A DNA stretch of 35,806 bases from Gammaproteobacteria bacterium CG_4_10_14_0_2_um_filter_38_22 (GCA_002793195.1 PFPT01000045.1:1-35806); one strand, 5' to 3'. Positions 15,912 to 25,506 are shown, numbered from the stretch's first letter. The notes: generated by a model not told the origin, from the sequence alone. Program-made: numbers and translations.

Positions 15912-17411
15912 ATGGCAACTCAATATATCTTAGCTATTGATCAAGGCACTACAAGCACACGAGCCATTGTCTTTGATCAATTTGGCAAAGCACTGGGATC
16001 CGAACAAATTAAATTTAAACAATATTTTCCAGAGAATGGCTGGATTGAACATGATCCCAATGACATTTGGCAATCCACTTTATTATCCTGCAAAAATGCA
16101 ATAAAAAATTCAAAATTATCTGCGTCAGACATTGCCACCATTGGCATTTCCAATCAACGTGAAACAACGATCATATGGGATAAAAAAACAGGCGAACCCA
16201 TTTATCCCGCTATTGTGTGGCAAGACCGCAGAACAGCAAATGACTGCGCACGATTATCCAAAGATAAAAAAATAACAGAAATGGTTTCAACAAAAACAGG
16301 GTTATTAATTGATTCCTATTTTTCAGCCACTAAAATCGCCTGGATTTTAGATCATATTCCCGATGCAAGAAATCGCGCCATAAAAGGTGAGCTTGCTTTT
16401 GGCACAGTAGATACTTTTTTGTTATGGAAACTCACTGCGGGAAAAAGTTTTTACACCGATGCAACCAATGCATCACGTACTTTGCTTTTCAATATTCACA
16501 CGCAAATCTGGGATGATAAATTGTTAGCACTTTTCAATATCCCTAAAAAAATATTACCTGATGTATTAGACTCCAATGCGCATTTTGGTATAACAGAAAA
16601 ATCCTTGCTCGGCGCTGTCATTCCCATTACCGGCATTGCTGGTGATCAACAAGCTGCGATGATTGGTCAAGGGTGTTTTGAACCTGGTATGATAAAAAGC
16701 ACTTATGGTACAGGTTGTTTTGTGGTTTTAAACACTGGGAAAAAGGCGATACAATCACGCCACCAATTATTAACAACAACCGCCTATCGTATCAATAAAA
16801 AAGTCACTTACGCATTAGAAGGTTCCATTTTTTGCGCAGGTGCAGGGATGCAATGGCTAACTGATAATCTCAAATTCATGAAAAATCCCGCTGAATCTGA
16901 GCAATACATTTGCGATATCCCGAATACCAATGGTGTTTATTTTGTACCCGCCTTTACTGGATTAGGCGCACCTTACTGGGATCCAAATGCACGCGCAGCC
17001 ATTACTGGCATCACACGTGATACACAAATTCCACACATCATTCGCGCTACATTAGAAGCAGTTTGTTATCAAACACTAGATTTAATTTGTGCGATTCAAG
17101 ATGATTTTTCAGTCACCTTAAAAATATTACGTGTAGATGGCGGCATGACAAAAAATAATTGGTTATTACAATTTTTATCAGACATGTCGAATTTATCTGT
17201 GATGCGACATCAATGCATCGAAACTTCTGCTTTAGGCGCTGCATTGTTAGCTGGTTTAGGTGCAGGTATTTATCATGATTTAGATGAAATAACCCGTTTA
17301 ATTTCGACTGAAAAAACCTTCAATCCGACCTATTCAGATCAGGAACGTGCCCATTATTATAGCGGCTGGAAAGAAGCTGTTTCCCGCATCACAATGAACG
17401 TGCACACTTAA
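15912..17411 (+). CDS. glpK: Glycerol kinase
   Basis: Phosphorylates glycerol to glycerol 3-phosphate, feeding phospholipid synthesis and glycolysis. The 499-residue FGGY-family protein is full length. The N-terminal ATPase-fold signature is ILAIDQGTTSTRAIVFD; substrate-contact blocks are ISNQRETTIIWDK and PAIVWQDRR; the C-terminal domain has GIAGDQQAAMIGQ, STYGTGCFVVLN and VDGGMTKNNWLLQF. No glpF, glpD or glpR lies beside it, so it is not in a classical glp operon. An unusual inverted repeat abuts its start codon. The start is supported by the family N-terminus rather than a strong ribosome site. Confidence 0.97.
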   Translation: MATQYILAIDQGTTSTRAIVFDQFGKALGSEQIKFKQYFPENGWIEHDPNDIWQSTLLSCKNAIKNSKLSASDIATIGISNQRETTIIWDKKTGEPIYPAIVWQDRRTANDCARLSKDKKITEMVSTKTGLLIDSYFSATKIAWILDHIPDARNRAIKGELAFGTVDTFLLWKLTAGKSFYTDATNASRTLLFNIHTQIWDDKLLALFNIPKKILPDVLDSNAHFGITEKSLLGAVIPITGIAGDQQAAMIGQGCFEPGMIKSTYGTGCFVVLNTGKKAIQSRHQLLTTTAYRINKKVTYALEGSIFCAGAGMQWLTDNLKFMKNPAESEQYICDIPNTNGVYFVPAFTGLGAPYWDPNARAAITGITRDTQIPHIIRATLEAVCYQTLDLICAIQDDFSVTLKILRVDGGMTKNNWLLQFLSDMSNLSVMRHQCIETSALGAALLAGLGAGIYHDLDEITRLISTEKTFNPTYSDQERAHYYSGWKEAVSRITMNVHT

Positions 17412-17455
17412 AATCCTGTGCTATGATTAGCAAAAAATAAGCGTAGGAAAATCAC

Positions 17456-18361
17456 TTGAAAATTGCTATTTTGTCTAGAAACAAGGGGTTATACTCAACC
17501 CGCCGGCTGGTCCAAGCAGCCAAAGAACGTGGTCATGAAGTACAAGTGATAGATTATTTGCGTTGCTATATGAATATCACCGCAGCACAACCGGCCATCC
17601 AATATAAAGGACAGATACTAGAAGCAGTCGATGCCATCATTCCACGCATTGGCGCAAATCGGACATTTTATGGTACAGCCATTTTGCGCCAGTTTGAGAC
17701 AATGGGAAAATACTCAATTAATTCTTCACTCGCCATTACCCGTTCACGCGATAAATTGCGCTCTCAACAACTGCTCGTGATGAAAGGTGTTCAAATGCCC
17801 GCAACGGGATACGCACACGGTGCAAACGATATTAACGATTTAATTGATTTGGTTGGCGGCCCACCTTTAATCATTAAACTCATTGAAGGCACACAAGGTG
17901 TTGGCGTGGTACTTGCAGAAACACGAAAAGCTGCAGAAAGTGTTGCGCAAACATTACGAGGACTGCATGCCAATATCATTTTGCAAGAATATATTCCAGA
18001 ATCAAAAGGCGCCGATATTCGTTGTTTTGTTGTTGGTGATCGTGTTGTAGCATCCATGCAACGGGTTGCAGCACCGGGAGAATTTCGCGCCAACTTGCAT
18101 CGTGGCGGTACAGCAGAAATGACTCGTATCACAAAAGCAGAACGCGAAGCAGCTATAAAAGCAGCAAAAATAATGGGATTGGGAATGGCAGGGGTTGATT
18201 TTATTCGATCAAAGCGCGGACCACTCATTTTAGAAATCAATTCATCGCCGGGTTTAGAAGGTATTGAAATGGCAACCAAAAAAGACATTGCTGGCATTAT
18301 TATTCGTCACATTGAAAAAAATGCAAAACCCATTGGGCCTCGTAGTCGTTATCAAGGTTGA
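17456..18361 (+). CDS. rimK: RimK, ATP-grasp glutamate ligase of ribosomal protein S6
   Basis: Adds glutamates to the C-terminus of ribosomal protein S6 in the well-studied E. coli case; some relatives make poly-glutamate. At 301 residues the length matches E. coli RimK. The TTG start is chosen because it gives the family N-terminus MKIAILSRN with AGGAAA just upstream. ATP-grasp features are visible: [17 protein letters not shown] (nucleotide loop), [20 protein letters not shown], and the metal-binding [13 protein letters not shown] near the end. The next gene, 5 bp on, encodes its usual partner, so the pair is an operon. A TATGAT -10 lies just upstream at 17421-17426. Confidence 0.95.
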   Translation: MKIAILSRNKGLYSTRRLVQAAKERGHEVQVIDYLRCYMNITAAQPAIQYKGQILEAVDAIIPRIGANRTFYGTAILRQFETMGKYSINSSLAITRSRDKLRSQQLLVMKGVQMPATGYAHGANDINDLIDLVGGPPLIIKLIEGTQGVGVVLAETRKAAESVAQTLRGLHANIILQEYIPESKGADIRCFVVGDRVVASMQRVAAPGEFRANLHRGGTAEMTRITKAEREAAIKAAKIMGLGMAGVDFIRSKRGPLILEINSSPGLEGIEMATKKDIAGIIIRHIEKNAKPIGPRSRYQG

Positions 18362-18366
18362 TAATC

Positions 18367-18912
18367 ATGAATATGATGCAAAAAAAAATTAACGCCGTGT
18401 TTCCATCTGATCCAAACAAAATTGAGAAGCGATTATTAATTGGTCGCCATGAGTGGTGCCAACTGCCAGAACTGCATATTCCTGCTATTAAAGCAAAAAT
18501 TGATACCGGCGCTAAAACATCGGCACTGCACGCATTTCACATTCGTTCTGTAAAAAAAAATCACAAAGAATATGTGCAATTTGATATTCATCCATTACAA
18601 AATAATGAACACATTTTAATTTCTTGTACTGCGCCTTTGATTGATGAACGACACATTACAAATTCCAGCGGGCACAAAGAACATCGCTTCGTCATTTTGA
18701 CACCCATCATTATAGGCAATCAACAATGGGAAGTGGAAGTCACTTTATCCAATCGAGATCCCATGCGTTATCGCATGTTACTTGGCAGAGAAGCACTCAA
18801 CAGTCGTGTTTTAATCGATCCCAGCCTAAGCTGCCATCAAAAAAAAATTACCTATAAAACAGCCCTAAAGTTGTATCACTCGATACAAAGACATAGCAAG
18901 AAATCACAGTAG
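18367..18912 (+). CDS. RimK-associated retropepsin-like zinc protease (RimB type)
   Basis: A 181-residue protein of the family described as ATP-dependent zinc protease (PF05618), known to travel with rimK. The retropepsin-like motif KIDTGAKTSALHA is near residue 45 (counting from ATG 18367) and LLGREAL lies in the C-terminal third, the flap and second aspartyl-like positions of the family. Starts in frame are TTG 18358 and ATG 18367, 18373 and 18376. I chose 18367 because AAGGT is about 8 nt upstream and it follows the rimK stop by 5 bp. In studied cases the partner trims or regulates the S6 glutamate tail; that is carried over here by context only. Confidence 0.85.
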   Translation: MNMMQKKINAVFPSDPNKIEKRLLIGRHEWCQLPELHIPAIKAKIDTGAKTSALHAFHIRSVKKNHKEYVQFDIHPLQNNEHILISCTAPLIDERHITNSSGHKEHRFVILTPIIIGNQQWEVEVTLSNRDPMRYRMLLGREALNSRVLIDPSLSCHQKKITYKTALKLYHSIQRHSKKSQ

Positions 18913-18964
18913 TTATGATAAAATCTTATGTTCAAAATTTATTGCCCTACTTAAGGAGAAACAA

Positions 18965-19351
18965 ATGAATAAAATGTTAATTGGTGTTGGCATTATTGCT
19001 GTAGTTGGTATTGCTGGCATTGTGATTTCACGCTCAACGCATCATGCAATCCCGACTACTGTGGCAACAACAGCATCTCAAGTGCAAACCACCGTAACGC
19101 AACCTGCTGTTCCAACAACAGAAGAAAATACCATGTCGGCGCAACAACCTGCTGCCACTCAACCAGAAGCCAACCAAGAAACAACGGACAGCACAGCGAC
19201 AACCACCCCAGAAAATCCCAGCGAAGAACCAAGCGCTACAACAAACACAGATACAACGGATGCAAACACAAACAGTGCTACAGTGCAACCAGCAACACCA
19301 GCACAACCCACCACTGAACCTACTACCGAAGAAACTGATGCAAAAGCTTAA
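18965..19351 (+). CDS. Membrane-anchored Thr/Ala/Pro/Glu-rich low-complexity protein
   Basis: A 128-residue protein with AAGGAG 6 nt upstream of the ATG. One N-terminal membrane segment (5-22, GVGIIAVVGIAGIVIS) is followed by about 100 residues made almost wholly of Thr, Ala, Pro, Glu, Gln, Asn and Ser, with short approximate TTE, TTT and PAT motifs but no strict repeat. It looks disordered and acidic, facing the periplasm if the N-terminus is a signal anchor. Such tails occur in envelope spacers and in proteins that are hard to assign by homology. A TATGATAAAAT-like -10 lies at about 18915-18926. The function is unknown. Confidence 0.75.
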   Translation: MNKMLIGVGIIAVVGIAGIVISRSTHHAIPTTVATTASQVQTTVTQPAVPTTEENTMSAQQPAATQPEANQETTDSTATTTPENPSEEPSATTNTDTTDANTNSATVQPATPAQPTTEPTTEETDAKA

Positions 19352-19375
19352 ACCTTTATAAAAATTTTCATCAAA

Positions 19376-19403
19376 ACCGCGCAAAAGCAACCTGACGCGC
19401 GGT
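19376..19403 (+). terminator. Hairpin after the low-complexity gene
   Basis: ACCGCGC (19376-19382) pairs with GCGCGGT (19397-19403) around a 14-nt loop, 25 bp after the stop. No U-tract follows, so this may be a processing or stability hairpin rather than a true intrinsic terminator. Confidence 0.4.
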
Positions 19404-19504
19404 TATCATTAAACTGTCATTATCCTTAAACTATTTCTCTTAACCTTTTTTATAAACGCAAAATGAAAAATGGTTTTTTCAACATGTACAGAAAAATGAC
19501 GAGC

Positions 19505-19543
19505 AAAAAAAAAGCGCCGAGCATTGCTGCATGGCGCTTTTTT
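19505..19543. terminator. Bidirectional intrinsic terminator
   Basis: AAAAAAGCGCC (19508-19518) pairs perfectly with GGCGCTTTTTT (19533-19543) over 11 bp with a 14-nt loop; A and T runs flank both sides. It serves the gene at 19560 (minus) and can stop readthrough from 18965 (plus). Confidence 0.85.
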
Positions 19544-19559
19544 GACTACAAAAAAAGAA

Positions 19560-19796
19560 TTAAGCTTTAGCAGGTGTTGCTGCTTCTGCTTTTTTCATCA
19601 TTTTTTTGTGATGCATTTTTTTGCATACTTTTTTACCAGCTTTGTTTTTCCAGCATTTTTTATGATGTTTTTTCATCATTTTGTGAGCAGGTGCAGCAGT
19701 AGCTAACTTAGTAGGTTGCGCTTCAGTTGCAAAAACAGCAGTAACAAACAAGCTTGCAAAAAGAACAACAAGCCCTTTTTTGAAGATATTTTTCAT
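19560..19796 (-). CDS. Tiny exported Lys/His-rich protein
   Basis: A 78-residue protein, start fixed at 19796 by AGGAG 8 nt upstream. Residues 1-23 are a signal peptide, cleaved after VFA. The mature 55 residues carry a nearly mirror-symmetric basic block at 40-69: MMKKHHKKC, WKNKAGKKV, CKKMHHKKMMKK. It contains four His, two Cys (48, 58) and many Lys, then a short Ala/Pro/Thr tail. This could bind metal through His and Cys or bind acidic polymers such as DNA or lipopolysaccharide; no function is known to me. Short proteins with a C-W-x(5-8)-V-C core flanked by His and Lys occur in other gammaproteobacteria (recollection). Confidence 0.75.
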   Translation of the reverse strand: MKNIFKKGLVVLFASLFVTAVFATEAQPTKLATAAPAHKMMKKHHKKCWKNKAGKKVCKKMHHKKMMKKAEAATPAKA

Positions 19797-19825
19797 TCGG
19801 AGTACTCCTAAAAATAATAAAACCA

Positions 19826-19843
19826 CTGTGCCATCAAGCACAG
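19826..19843 (-). promoter_or_regulatory. Leader hairpin upstream of the Lys/His-rich gene
   Basis: In the minus-strand transcript CTGTGC-TTGATG-GCACAG forms a perfect 6-bp hairpin followed by a U-rich stretch and then the ribosome site, within a leader of about 110 nt. This looks like an attenuator or a stability element. Confidence 0.45.
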
Positions 19844-19914
19844 CAGACCTTTAAATCAAAATTCCCAAGTGACAAAGCGTACCAGAAAGACTGCCAGGTC
19901 TCTTGATACAAGAA

Positions 19915-19943
19915 AATATATCTTGGTTCACTGTTTCTGACAA
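19915..19943 (-). promoter_or_regulatory. Strong sigma70-like promoter for the Lys/His-rich gene
   Basis: On the minus strand TTGTCA (19938-19943) and TATATT (19915-19920) are separated by exactly 17 bp. Transcription would start near 19908. Confidence 0.65.
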
Positions 19944-20032
19944 CAAAAATATGCGTAGATCATTAAAAAATACCGAAAAAAAGTAACCTTAATTCAAAAA
20001 GATAGGCTCGCTCTGGGTCAACACCAATGTAC

Positions 20033-22327
20033 TCATGCTGTCGTTTTGCCACCCGTCTCTTTAATATGCACATCTCGCTGTGGGAAAGCGATTGAAATCT
20101 GATGCTCGCGAAACGCTGCATCAATCGCAAAATTTAAATCACTGACAACCATGTATTTTTTATTCACATCATGAATAACACACCATAAATTAAAAATTAA
20201 AGCACTTTCACCAAACTGCTTAAATAAAACAGTCGGATTATTGGGTGCTTCATGAATCACATCAGGATGTTTTGCGGCAACATCTAATAATATTTTTTTC
20301 ACCTGCTCTAAATCACTGCCATAAGCAACGCCCACTTCACATTGTACACGCGCATTGCGATCACGGAACATATAGTTTGTTACTTGGTTTGTGATTAAAT
20401 CTGCATTAGGAACAATCACATCTTCTTTGGCAAGCGTTGAAATTTGCGTAGATCGAATACGAATTTTTCTAACAAAACCTTCTGTTTTTCCAATCACAAT
20501 ACGGTCACCTGGTTTAATCGGTTTTTCAATTAACAAAATTAGTCCGGAAACAAAATTATTGACAATCGTTTGCAATCCCAATCCCACACCAACAGATAAC
20601 GCACCTGCAACGATCGCCAACCCAGTAAAATCAACACCTGTCACAAACAGCGAAAAAACCAGCGCTACTGCAAACGAAATATAAACCAGAATAGTTGAAA
20701 TGGCGATCTGCGTGTCTTCTTCACCTTTATAATGCTGTTTTTGCGCGATAGAACTCGCCCAAAACTTGCCGAGCAGTAACACAGCAGAAAATGAAACAAG
20801 GGCTAAAATAATACGTAATGGAAAAATACTCACGCCTAAAAATTTAAATCCCAATAATAATCCATCCGTAATAGTATCAATAAAATTAGCTGAGATACTC
20901 CAGCTTTTTAATAACGCAACAATATATAAACAAAAAACGGAAACCTGAAGTGCGAATTTAATCAATGTGATTTCATGCATTTTTTTATTAAATTTCATAC
21001 CAAACAATTGATGCACTTTTCTCGAAAAAGTATATTGCTTGTTATCAATCCATTGATACAAAAGATCAATAAAACGCCATGCAGCCATCATTGCAATAGT
21101 GTACAACGCAGTAAAACATAACCCCTTAATCGAAAAAACTGCAAGACGATGATAACCCAACCACTCAATCACAACGAGCATGCATAAAGTCGACACAAAA
21201 ACGGTGCTAAAAAAAATAATTGTCATGTGGCGAAATCGCGTTACAAAAGGCGAGCGATGCCACAATAAGAAAATCCGCGCGATCAATATGCTTACCAAAG
21301 TAATATACAAAGTTCGCACGCAATCTATAAATGTTGGCAAAAAGGTTTGTTCTCGCAACACTATGGCAACAATATAGCCAATCAATAAACTTGAAAATAA
21401 AAGAGTGATACGTCTATAAAATTGTCGCCCAAGCTCAACTGGCAATAAAAACAAACCCTGACAATCTCGAGAGGGATAAAACAAAAATTTTGTTATAGCC
21501 ATAGACAAAACAAAAACCAAACATGCATAAATCATCAACTCAATTGTCGGCACAAAAGAAGCGCCTTCATCACTTAAGTTAAAAAGCACGCTTAAAAAAC
21601 CAAAAACAGAAAATAAAATAATAAAGCTCGACAAAATACTTAATAATCCACGCCATAATAAATGCGCATTTTCAACCGTCTCTAATACGCGCTTCAAATA
21701 TAAACGCAGATATCCACCTAAAAATAATGCAATCAACACAAAAATAAATCCGATGATCCATTCATTAACACTTAACTTATTAATGCCACTGACGGTCATG
21801 ACAGTTGAAAAATTAATGGTACTGACAAAGCTCGTCCAATCACGACTACCTATTTTCCAAATAGGCGTGCCTCGTTTTAAAATTTGATTGGCGCTGAGAT
21901 TTTGAATTAAATCTTTATACCCCATTAACGCTTCTTGTGATCGATACACAAACAATCGGCACTCTGACAATTGTCGCGCATAATCTTTTTGTTTTTTTTC
22001 AAGATACTGATAATCTGCACGCTGTAATTGAGAAATATGCTCTAGCTCCGTTGACTGCAACAGATTTCCAATAATTTTTAGATGCGACTCTGAATCAGAA
22101 ACACATCGCTTCGCATTATCCTGCAAGGTATCTAGCTTCTCAGTATAAAAAACAAGGCCCGCATAATCGTTGCGTGTTTCTAATGTTTTTTGAATCGATG
22201 CGAATGATTGATTCGCATCTTTAATGTCGAAAACATATTTTCCTGGGTGGTTTTTTTGAGCAAAGGCGAACGCATTCAGAAAAACAACGATAATCAATCC
22301 TACGGTGAAAAAAATACCTCTTTTCAT
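20033..22327 (-). CDS. Large MscS-type mechanosensitive channel (MscK/MscM-like)
   Basis: A 764-residue inner-membrane channel that would vent solutes under osmotic downshock. A signal peptide (cleaved near FAFAQ) leads to a periplasmic helical region with Tyr/Lys-rich coiled stretches (to about 140), then about eight membrane helices (170-540) and the MscS core. The pore helix has the Gly/Ala-rich run AIVAGALSVGVGLGLQ followed by TIVNNFVSGLILL and the beta domain KPIKPGDRIVIG (about 600-612). The C-terminal alpha/beta domain is complete (SIAFPQRDVHI). ATG 22327 is preferred over 22333 because AGGG is 6 nt upstream. It is divergent from xseB, with only about 50 bp between starts, so their promoters must overlap. 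Confidence 0.9.
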   Translation of the reverse strand: MKRGIFFTVGLIIVVFLNAFAFAQKNHPGKYVFDIKDANQSFASIQKTLETRNDYAGLVFYTEKLDTLQDNAKRCVSDSESHLKIIGNLLQSTELEHISQLQRADYQYLEKKQKDYARQLSECRLFVYRSQEALMGYKDLIQNLSANQILKRGTPIWKIGSRDWTSFVSTINFSTVMTVSGINKLSVNEWIIGFIFVLIALFLGGYLRLYLKRVLETVENAHLLWRGLLSILSSFIILFSVFGFLSVLFNLSDEGASFVPTIELMIYACLVFVLSMAITKFLFYPSRDCQGLFLLPVELGRQFYRRITLLFSSLLIGYIVAIVLREQTFLPTFIDCVRTLYITLVSILIARIFLLWHRSPFVTRFRHMTIIFFSTVFVSTLCMLVVIEWLGYHRLAVFSIKGLCFTALYTIAMMAAWRFIDLLYQWIDNKQYTFSRKVHQLFGMKFNKKMHEITLIKFALQVSVFCLYIVALLKSWSISANFIDTITDGLLLGFKFLGVSIFPLRIILALVSFSAVLLLGKFWASSIAQKQHYKGEEDTQIAISTILVYISFAVALVFSLFVTGVDFTGLAIVAGALSVGVGLGLQTIVNNFVSGLILLIEKPIKPGDRIVIGKTEGFVRKIRIRSTQISTLAKEDVIVPNADLITNQVTNYMFRDRNARVQCEVGVAYGSDLEQVKKILLDVAAKHPDVIHEAPNNPTVLFKQFGESALIFNLWCVIHDVNKKYMVVSDLNFAIDAAFREHQISIAFPQRDVHIKETGGKTTA

Positions 22328-22384
22328 GCACATCCCTATAGTAGTAAACTGCTATCCTAATCAGCATGATAACAGAGCATGACA

Positions 22385-22606
22385 ATGTCAACACCCCGCA
22401 AACCCACAAAAAAGCAGATCACATCCGTTAATTTTGAAAAATCACTACAACAACTCAATATGCTCGTCGAAAAAATGGAAACGGGACAATTAACCCTAGA
22501 AACTTCACTCAGCTACTTTGAAGAAGGTATCACGCTCATCAGACAATGCCAAAAAACCTTAAATGAAGCCGAACAAAAGGTAGAGATCTTAACAAAAAAT
22601 GAATAA
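22385..22606 (+). CDS. xseB: Exodeoxyribonuclease VII small subunit
   Basis: The small subunit of ExoVII, which degrades single-stranded DNA with XseA. About 73 residues, with the XseB helical pair: NFEKSLQQLNMLVEKMETGQLTLETSLSYFEEG in pieces, then GITLIRQCQKTLNEAEQKV. ATG is at both 22379 and 22385; the second gives the family-like N-terminus MSTPRK. It overlaps ispA by 8 bp, the usual xseB-ispA coupling in gammaproteobacteria. XseA is not in the window. Confidence 0.92.
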   Translation: MSTPRKPTKKQITSVNFEKSLQQLNMLVEKMETGQLTLETSLSYFEEGITLIRQCQKTLNEAEQKVEILTKNE

Positions 22607-23492
22607 CAGGGACTTTACTCATACACTGTTGCATTACCAAGAACGCGTGAATCAAACGCTCAACGATGCCCTTACCAAAATAAACACCGCTGATGTGCTA
22701 CGTCATGCCATGCAGTATTCTGTATTCAATGGCGGAAAACGGTTACGCCCTGCTTTAGTTTATGCAACTGCCAACTGCTTTGGGAACCATTCCAGCGCAT
22801 TAGATCCAGTTGCAGCGGCAATAGAGTGCATACATTGTTACTCTCTGATTCACGATGACTTACCAGCCATGGATGACGACAGCCTACGCCGTGGAAAACC
22901 AACTTGTCATATCGTTTTTGATGAAGCAACCGCTATTTTAGCGGGTGATGGACTTCAAGCATTGGCATTTGAATTACTGACCACAACCTCATCCGTTTCA
23001 GCTGAAACACAGCTTGCCATGATTCGCATACTGGCAACACATGCTGGTGCACATGGCATGGTTGCGGGACAATCTCTTGATTTATTATCAGAAGGCAAAA
23101 CGATATCTACTAACGCACTAACACAAATTCACCAACTCAAAACAGGCGCTCTTATTCAAGCAAGCGTTAAAATGGGTGCTTTAGCTGCTGGATGTGACGA
23201 TCAACAAATACTATCAGCGCTAGATGAATTTTCACATCAATTGGGGTTCGCATTTCAATTACAAGATGACTTGTTAGATGTCATTGGAAATACTAAAAAC
23301 ACAGGAAAAAACACCGGACAAGACATCAGAAATCAAAAAGCCACTTTTGCAACACACTTTGGCGTTTCAGAAACACAAAAAAAAATAAAACAACTGACAC
23401 AGGCTGCATCAGTGATTTTAAAATCACTGACCGCTCTCAACACAACCTGGCTACAACAGTTGTGTGAGCACTCCATTCATCGAGAAAAATAA
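22599..23492 (+). CDS. ispA: Farnesyl diphosphate synthase
   Basis: Condenses isopentenyl and dimethylallyl diphosphates to geranyl and farnesyl diphosphate for quinones and undecaprenyl phosphate. Full length at 297 residues. The first Asp-rich motif is DDLPAMDDD (86-94) and the second DDLLD (223-227), with GGKRLRP (45-51) for diphosphate binding and HQLKTGALI before helix G. It overlaps xseB by 8 bp. In relatives dxs often follows directly; here an opposite-strand DUF945 gene separates the two. Confidence 0.96.
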   Translation: MNNRDFTHTLLHYQERVNQTLNDALTKINTADVLRHAMQYSVFNGGKRLRPALVYATANCFGNHSSALDPVAAAIECIHCYSLIHDDLPAMDDDSLRRGKPTCHIVFDEATAILAGDGLQALAFELLTTTSSVSAETQLAMIRILATHAGAHGMVAGQSLDLLSEGKTISTNALTQIHQLKTGALIQASVKMGALAAGCDDQQILSALDEFSHQLGFAFQLQDDLLDVIGNTKNTGKNTGQDIRNQKATFATHFGVSETQKKIKQLTQAASVILKSLTALNTTWLQQLCEHSIHREK

Positions 23493-23506
23493 AAAGAGAC
23501 CTTTTT

Positions 23507-25375
23507 TTATTTTGGCGCTTTCCAAGCAACACCATTAATTGTTATTACATTACCATTGCCAACCAAATCTATCAGATAAGCATTGCTAACCTTTTTTAAA
23601 TAACCCTGATCAATCGCGTACTGTAAAAACTGCGCTACCTGCTTTTCAAAGGTAGACTCTTGAGGTGCGACTGGTGCAACCGACATATTTTCGGGTGGTT
23701 GAAACGCTGCTGTCGATATAGTTTGCTGCGTAATAAAGGTATTCACATAATAAGCTGGAAATACCACATGCAAATGATAACGCGACAATTTTAACAACTT
23801 ATCAAAAAGTGCTGGCGCTGCTGTTTGATTATCCCAATTTGGCCACATTAGCTGACCGTTAATTTGAACAGGGCCTTGCGCTGTTGTCATATCATGCGTC
23901 AAATCTACTTGAGATTGCGATGAAATTAATTTTGCATAGGCATTGCCCAAACTCAACCATCTCTCACCAACAGAACTTTGATCATCACCCGGCTGAACCA
24001 ATGTTTGCGTTGCCTGCGCAATACCACGAAACGCACTAAAATCCATATTTAACAATTGCAATTTACCCTGAATAGCCTGCGCACAATCGCTGGTAATACA
24101 AAATGTTGATGCTTGCCATGCCATTGTTTGCGATAAACGATGACTGTCACCCTGCAAATTACCTTCATAACTTAAATCCGCAATATGCAAACCAGACACC
24201 TTAGGTTGTGAATGAAGGCTAACCATATCAAACCCACCCAACGTTAGTTTTGAATGGCGAGAAAATACCGTATTGTTATCATCTTGGTAGTTTAACTGGG
24301 TCAATGAGAACTGATTATTGACTTTTGTATTCGTGTAAGTCCAACTCGGAACCACCAGTGACAAAACACCCACATCACGCGTTGCAATATCAAAATAATC
24401 GTGGTGCTCAGGCAAAGTAGGAAAACTAGCACTATAATGCGCCTGCAGTTCACCCATAGGCGTTGTAATTTTTAATCCATCCACAATGCATTGCGTATCT
24501 TGATTAATCACGCTGGTTAATAATTGTTGAAATAAAGCCATCCATGCAGCTGGTTTTGCGGGTTGTTGCGAATCATCTGCTTGCTTGAGTTGAATAAACT
24601 CAGATACTATTTTGGCCATTTTTTTTGTATCAAAATGCAATTGCGCTAAATGCAATTCATTCAGGCGCACTGTCAATGCTGTATTTGCGCGATCCGGTAA
24701 TTGCGCAGTCAATTGATTGCCATTCAATCCAAGACCCAATGTTAATTTCCAATCTTGTTTACCTAAATAATCTGCCTGTAAATTAGCGTATAATTTTTGG
24801 ATATGCAGTGAAAGTGATTGCATTGGATTGTTGTATTTCACGCCAGTACCAACCACATAAAAATCATATTTTTTTGCGGAAGCATCGCTTGTAATATTCA
24901 ATACCAATGAATTCAACATTAAATTATTTGTAGGTACATTTTCTTTTGTTTTCAGTAAAACGATCGCTTCATGTTCACCAGAAAAACTCATGTTTTCACG
25001 AAACGAAATAAGATAAGGGGAATGGTCACCCAAGGAAATATCATTAGCCAACACCATCCCTAAGCCAGTTCTAAAATGATCTTGAGTGATAAAAGAAGGT
25101 CCATGCTCAATACGAACGGGAATTTTTCTCAAAATTTCCATATCCCCATTGATCGCTTTCTTTTCCACCTGAACAACTGCAGTTGAACTAAACCAACCTC
25201 GATTATATTGAGCCAAATCTAAGTGAATCCCCAGCACGCTACCCAGCGCGGCGTTTTCATTTTTAAGAAATTGGGTTGCATTGCGTTGCACAACAATACC
25301 AAACGTAAACGGCAGCAATAAATAGATGCCAATAACCAACACTAAAATCAGTAACACTTTCCTTAAGCGCTGCAT
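23507..25375 (-). CDS. DUF945/YdgA-family envelope protein
   Basis: A 622-residue protein anchored by an N-terminal hydrophobic helix (7-27, LLILVLVIGIYLLLPFTFG). The opening RNATQFLKNENAALG and QYNRGWFSSTAVVQV blocks match the YdgA/DUF945 family, whose members are periplasmic proteins of poorly known function. The rest is beta-rich, with repeated short hydrophobic-polar strands, as in AsmA-like long beta proteins. Its C-terminal third includes INGQLMWPNW. It lies tail to tail with ispA (14 bp) and divergent from dxs, so it interrupts the usual ispA-dxs order. About 500 residues is the family norm from memory; this one is longer. Confidence 0.8.
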   Translation of the reverse strand: MQRLRKVLLILVLVIGIYLLLPFTFGIVVQRNATQFLKNENAALGSVLGIHLDLAQYNRGWFSSTAVVQVEKKAINGDMEILRKIPVRIEHGPSFITQDHFRTGLGMVLANDISLGDHSPYLISFRENMSFSGEHEAIVLLKTKENVPTNNLMLNSLVLNITSDASAKKYDFYVVGTGVKYNNPMQSLSLHIQKLYANLQADYLGKQDWKLTLGLGLNGNQLTAQLPDRANTALTVRLNELHLAQLHFDTKKMAKIVSEFIQLKQADDSQQPAKPAAWMALFQQLLTSVINQDTQCIVDGLKITTPMGELQAHYSASFPTLPEHHDYFDIATRDVGVLSLVVPSWTYTNTKVNNQFSLTQLNYQDDNNTVFSRHSKLTLGGFDMVSLHSQPKVSGLHIADLSYEGNLQGDSHRLSQTMAWQASTFCITSDCAQAIQGKLQLLNMDFSAFRGIAQATQTLVQPGDDQSSVGERWLSLGNAYAKLISSQSQVDLTHDMTTAQGPVQINGQLMWPNWDNQTAAPALFDKLLKLSRYHLHVVFPAYYVNTFITQQTISTAAFQPPENMSVAPVAPQESTFEKQVAQFLQYAIDQGYLKKVSNAYLIDLVGNGNVITINGVAWKAPK

Positions 25376-25506
25376 AATGCCCCCTGCGACATTTGAGATA
25401 ATCTAGCGTAACTTGCCATTTTGCCAAACTTTTCTCATCAAAACAATGTTTTGCCAAATAGACACCCAAGCCAAACAAACTGCTAACATTCAATCCAGAG
25501 AGTCGC

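Noticed and set aside
17791-18297. 168-codon open frame antisense to rimK
   Set aside because: It is the shadow of a strongly conserved coding frame on the other strand, with no ribosome site.
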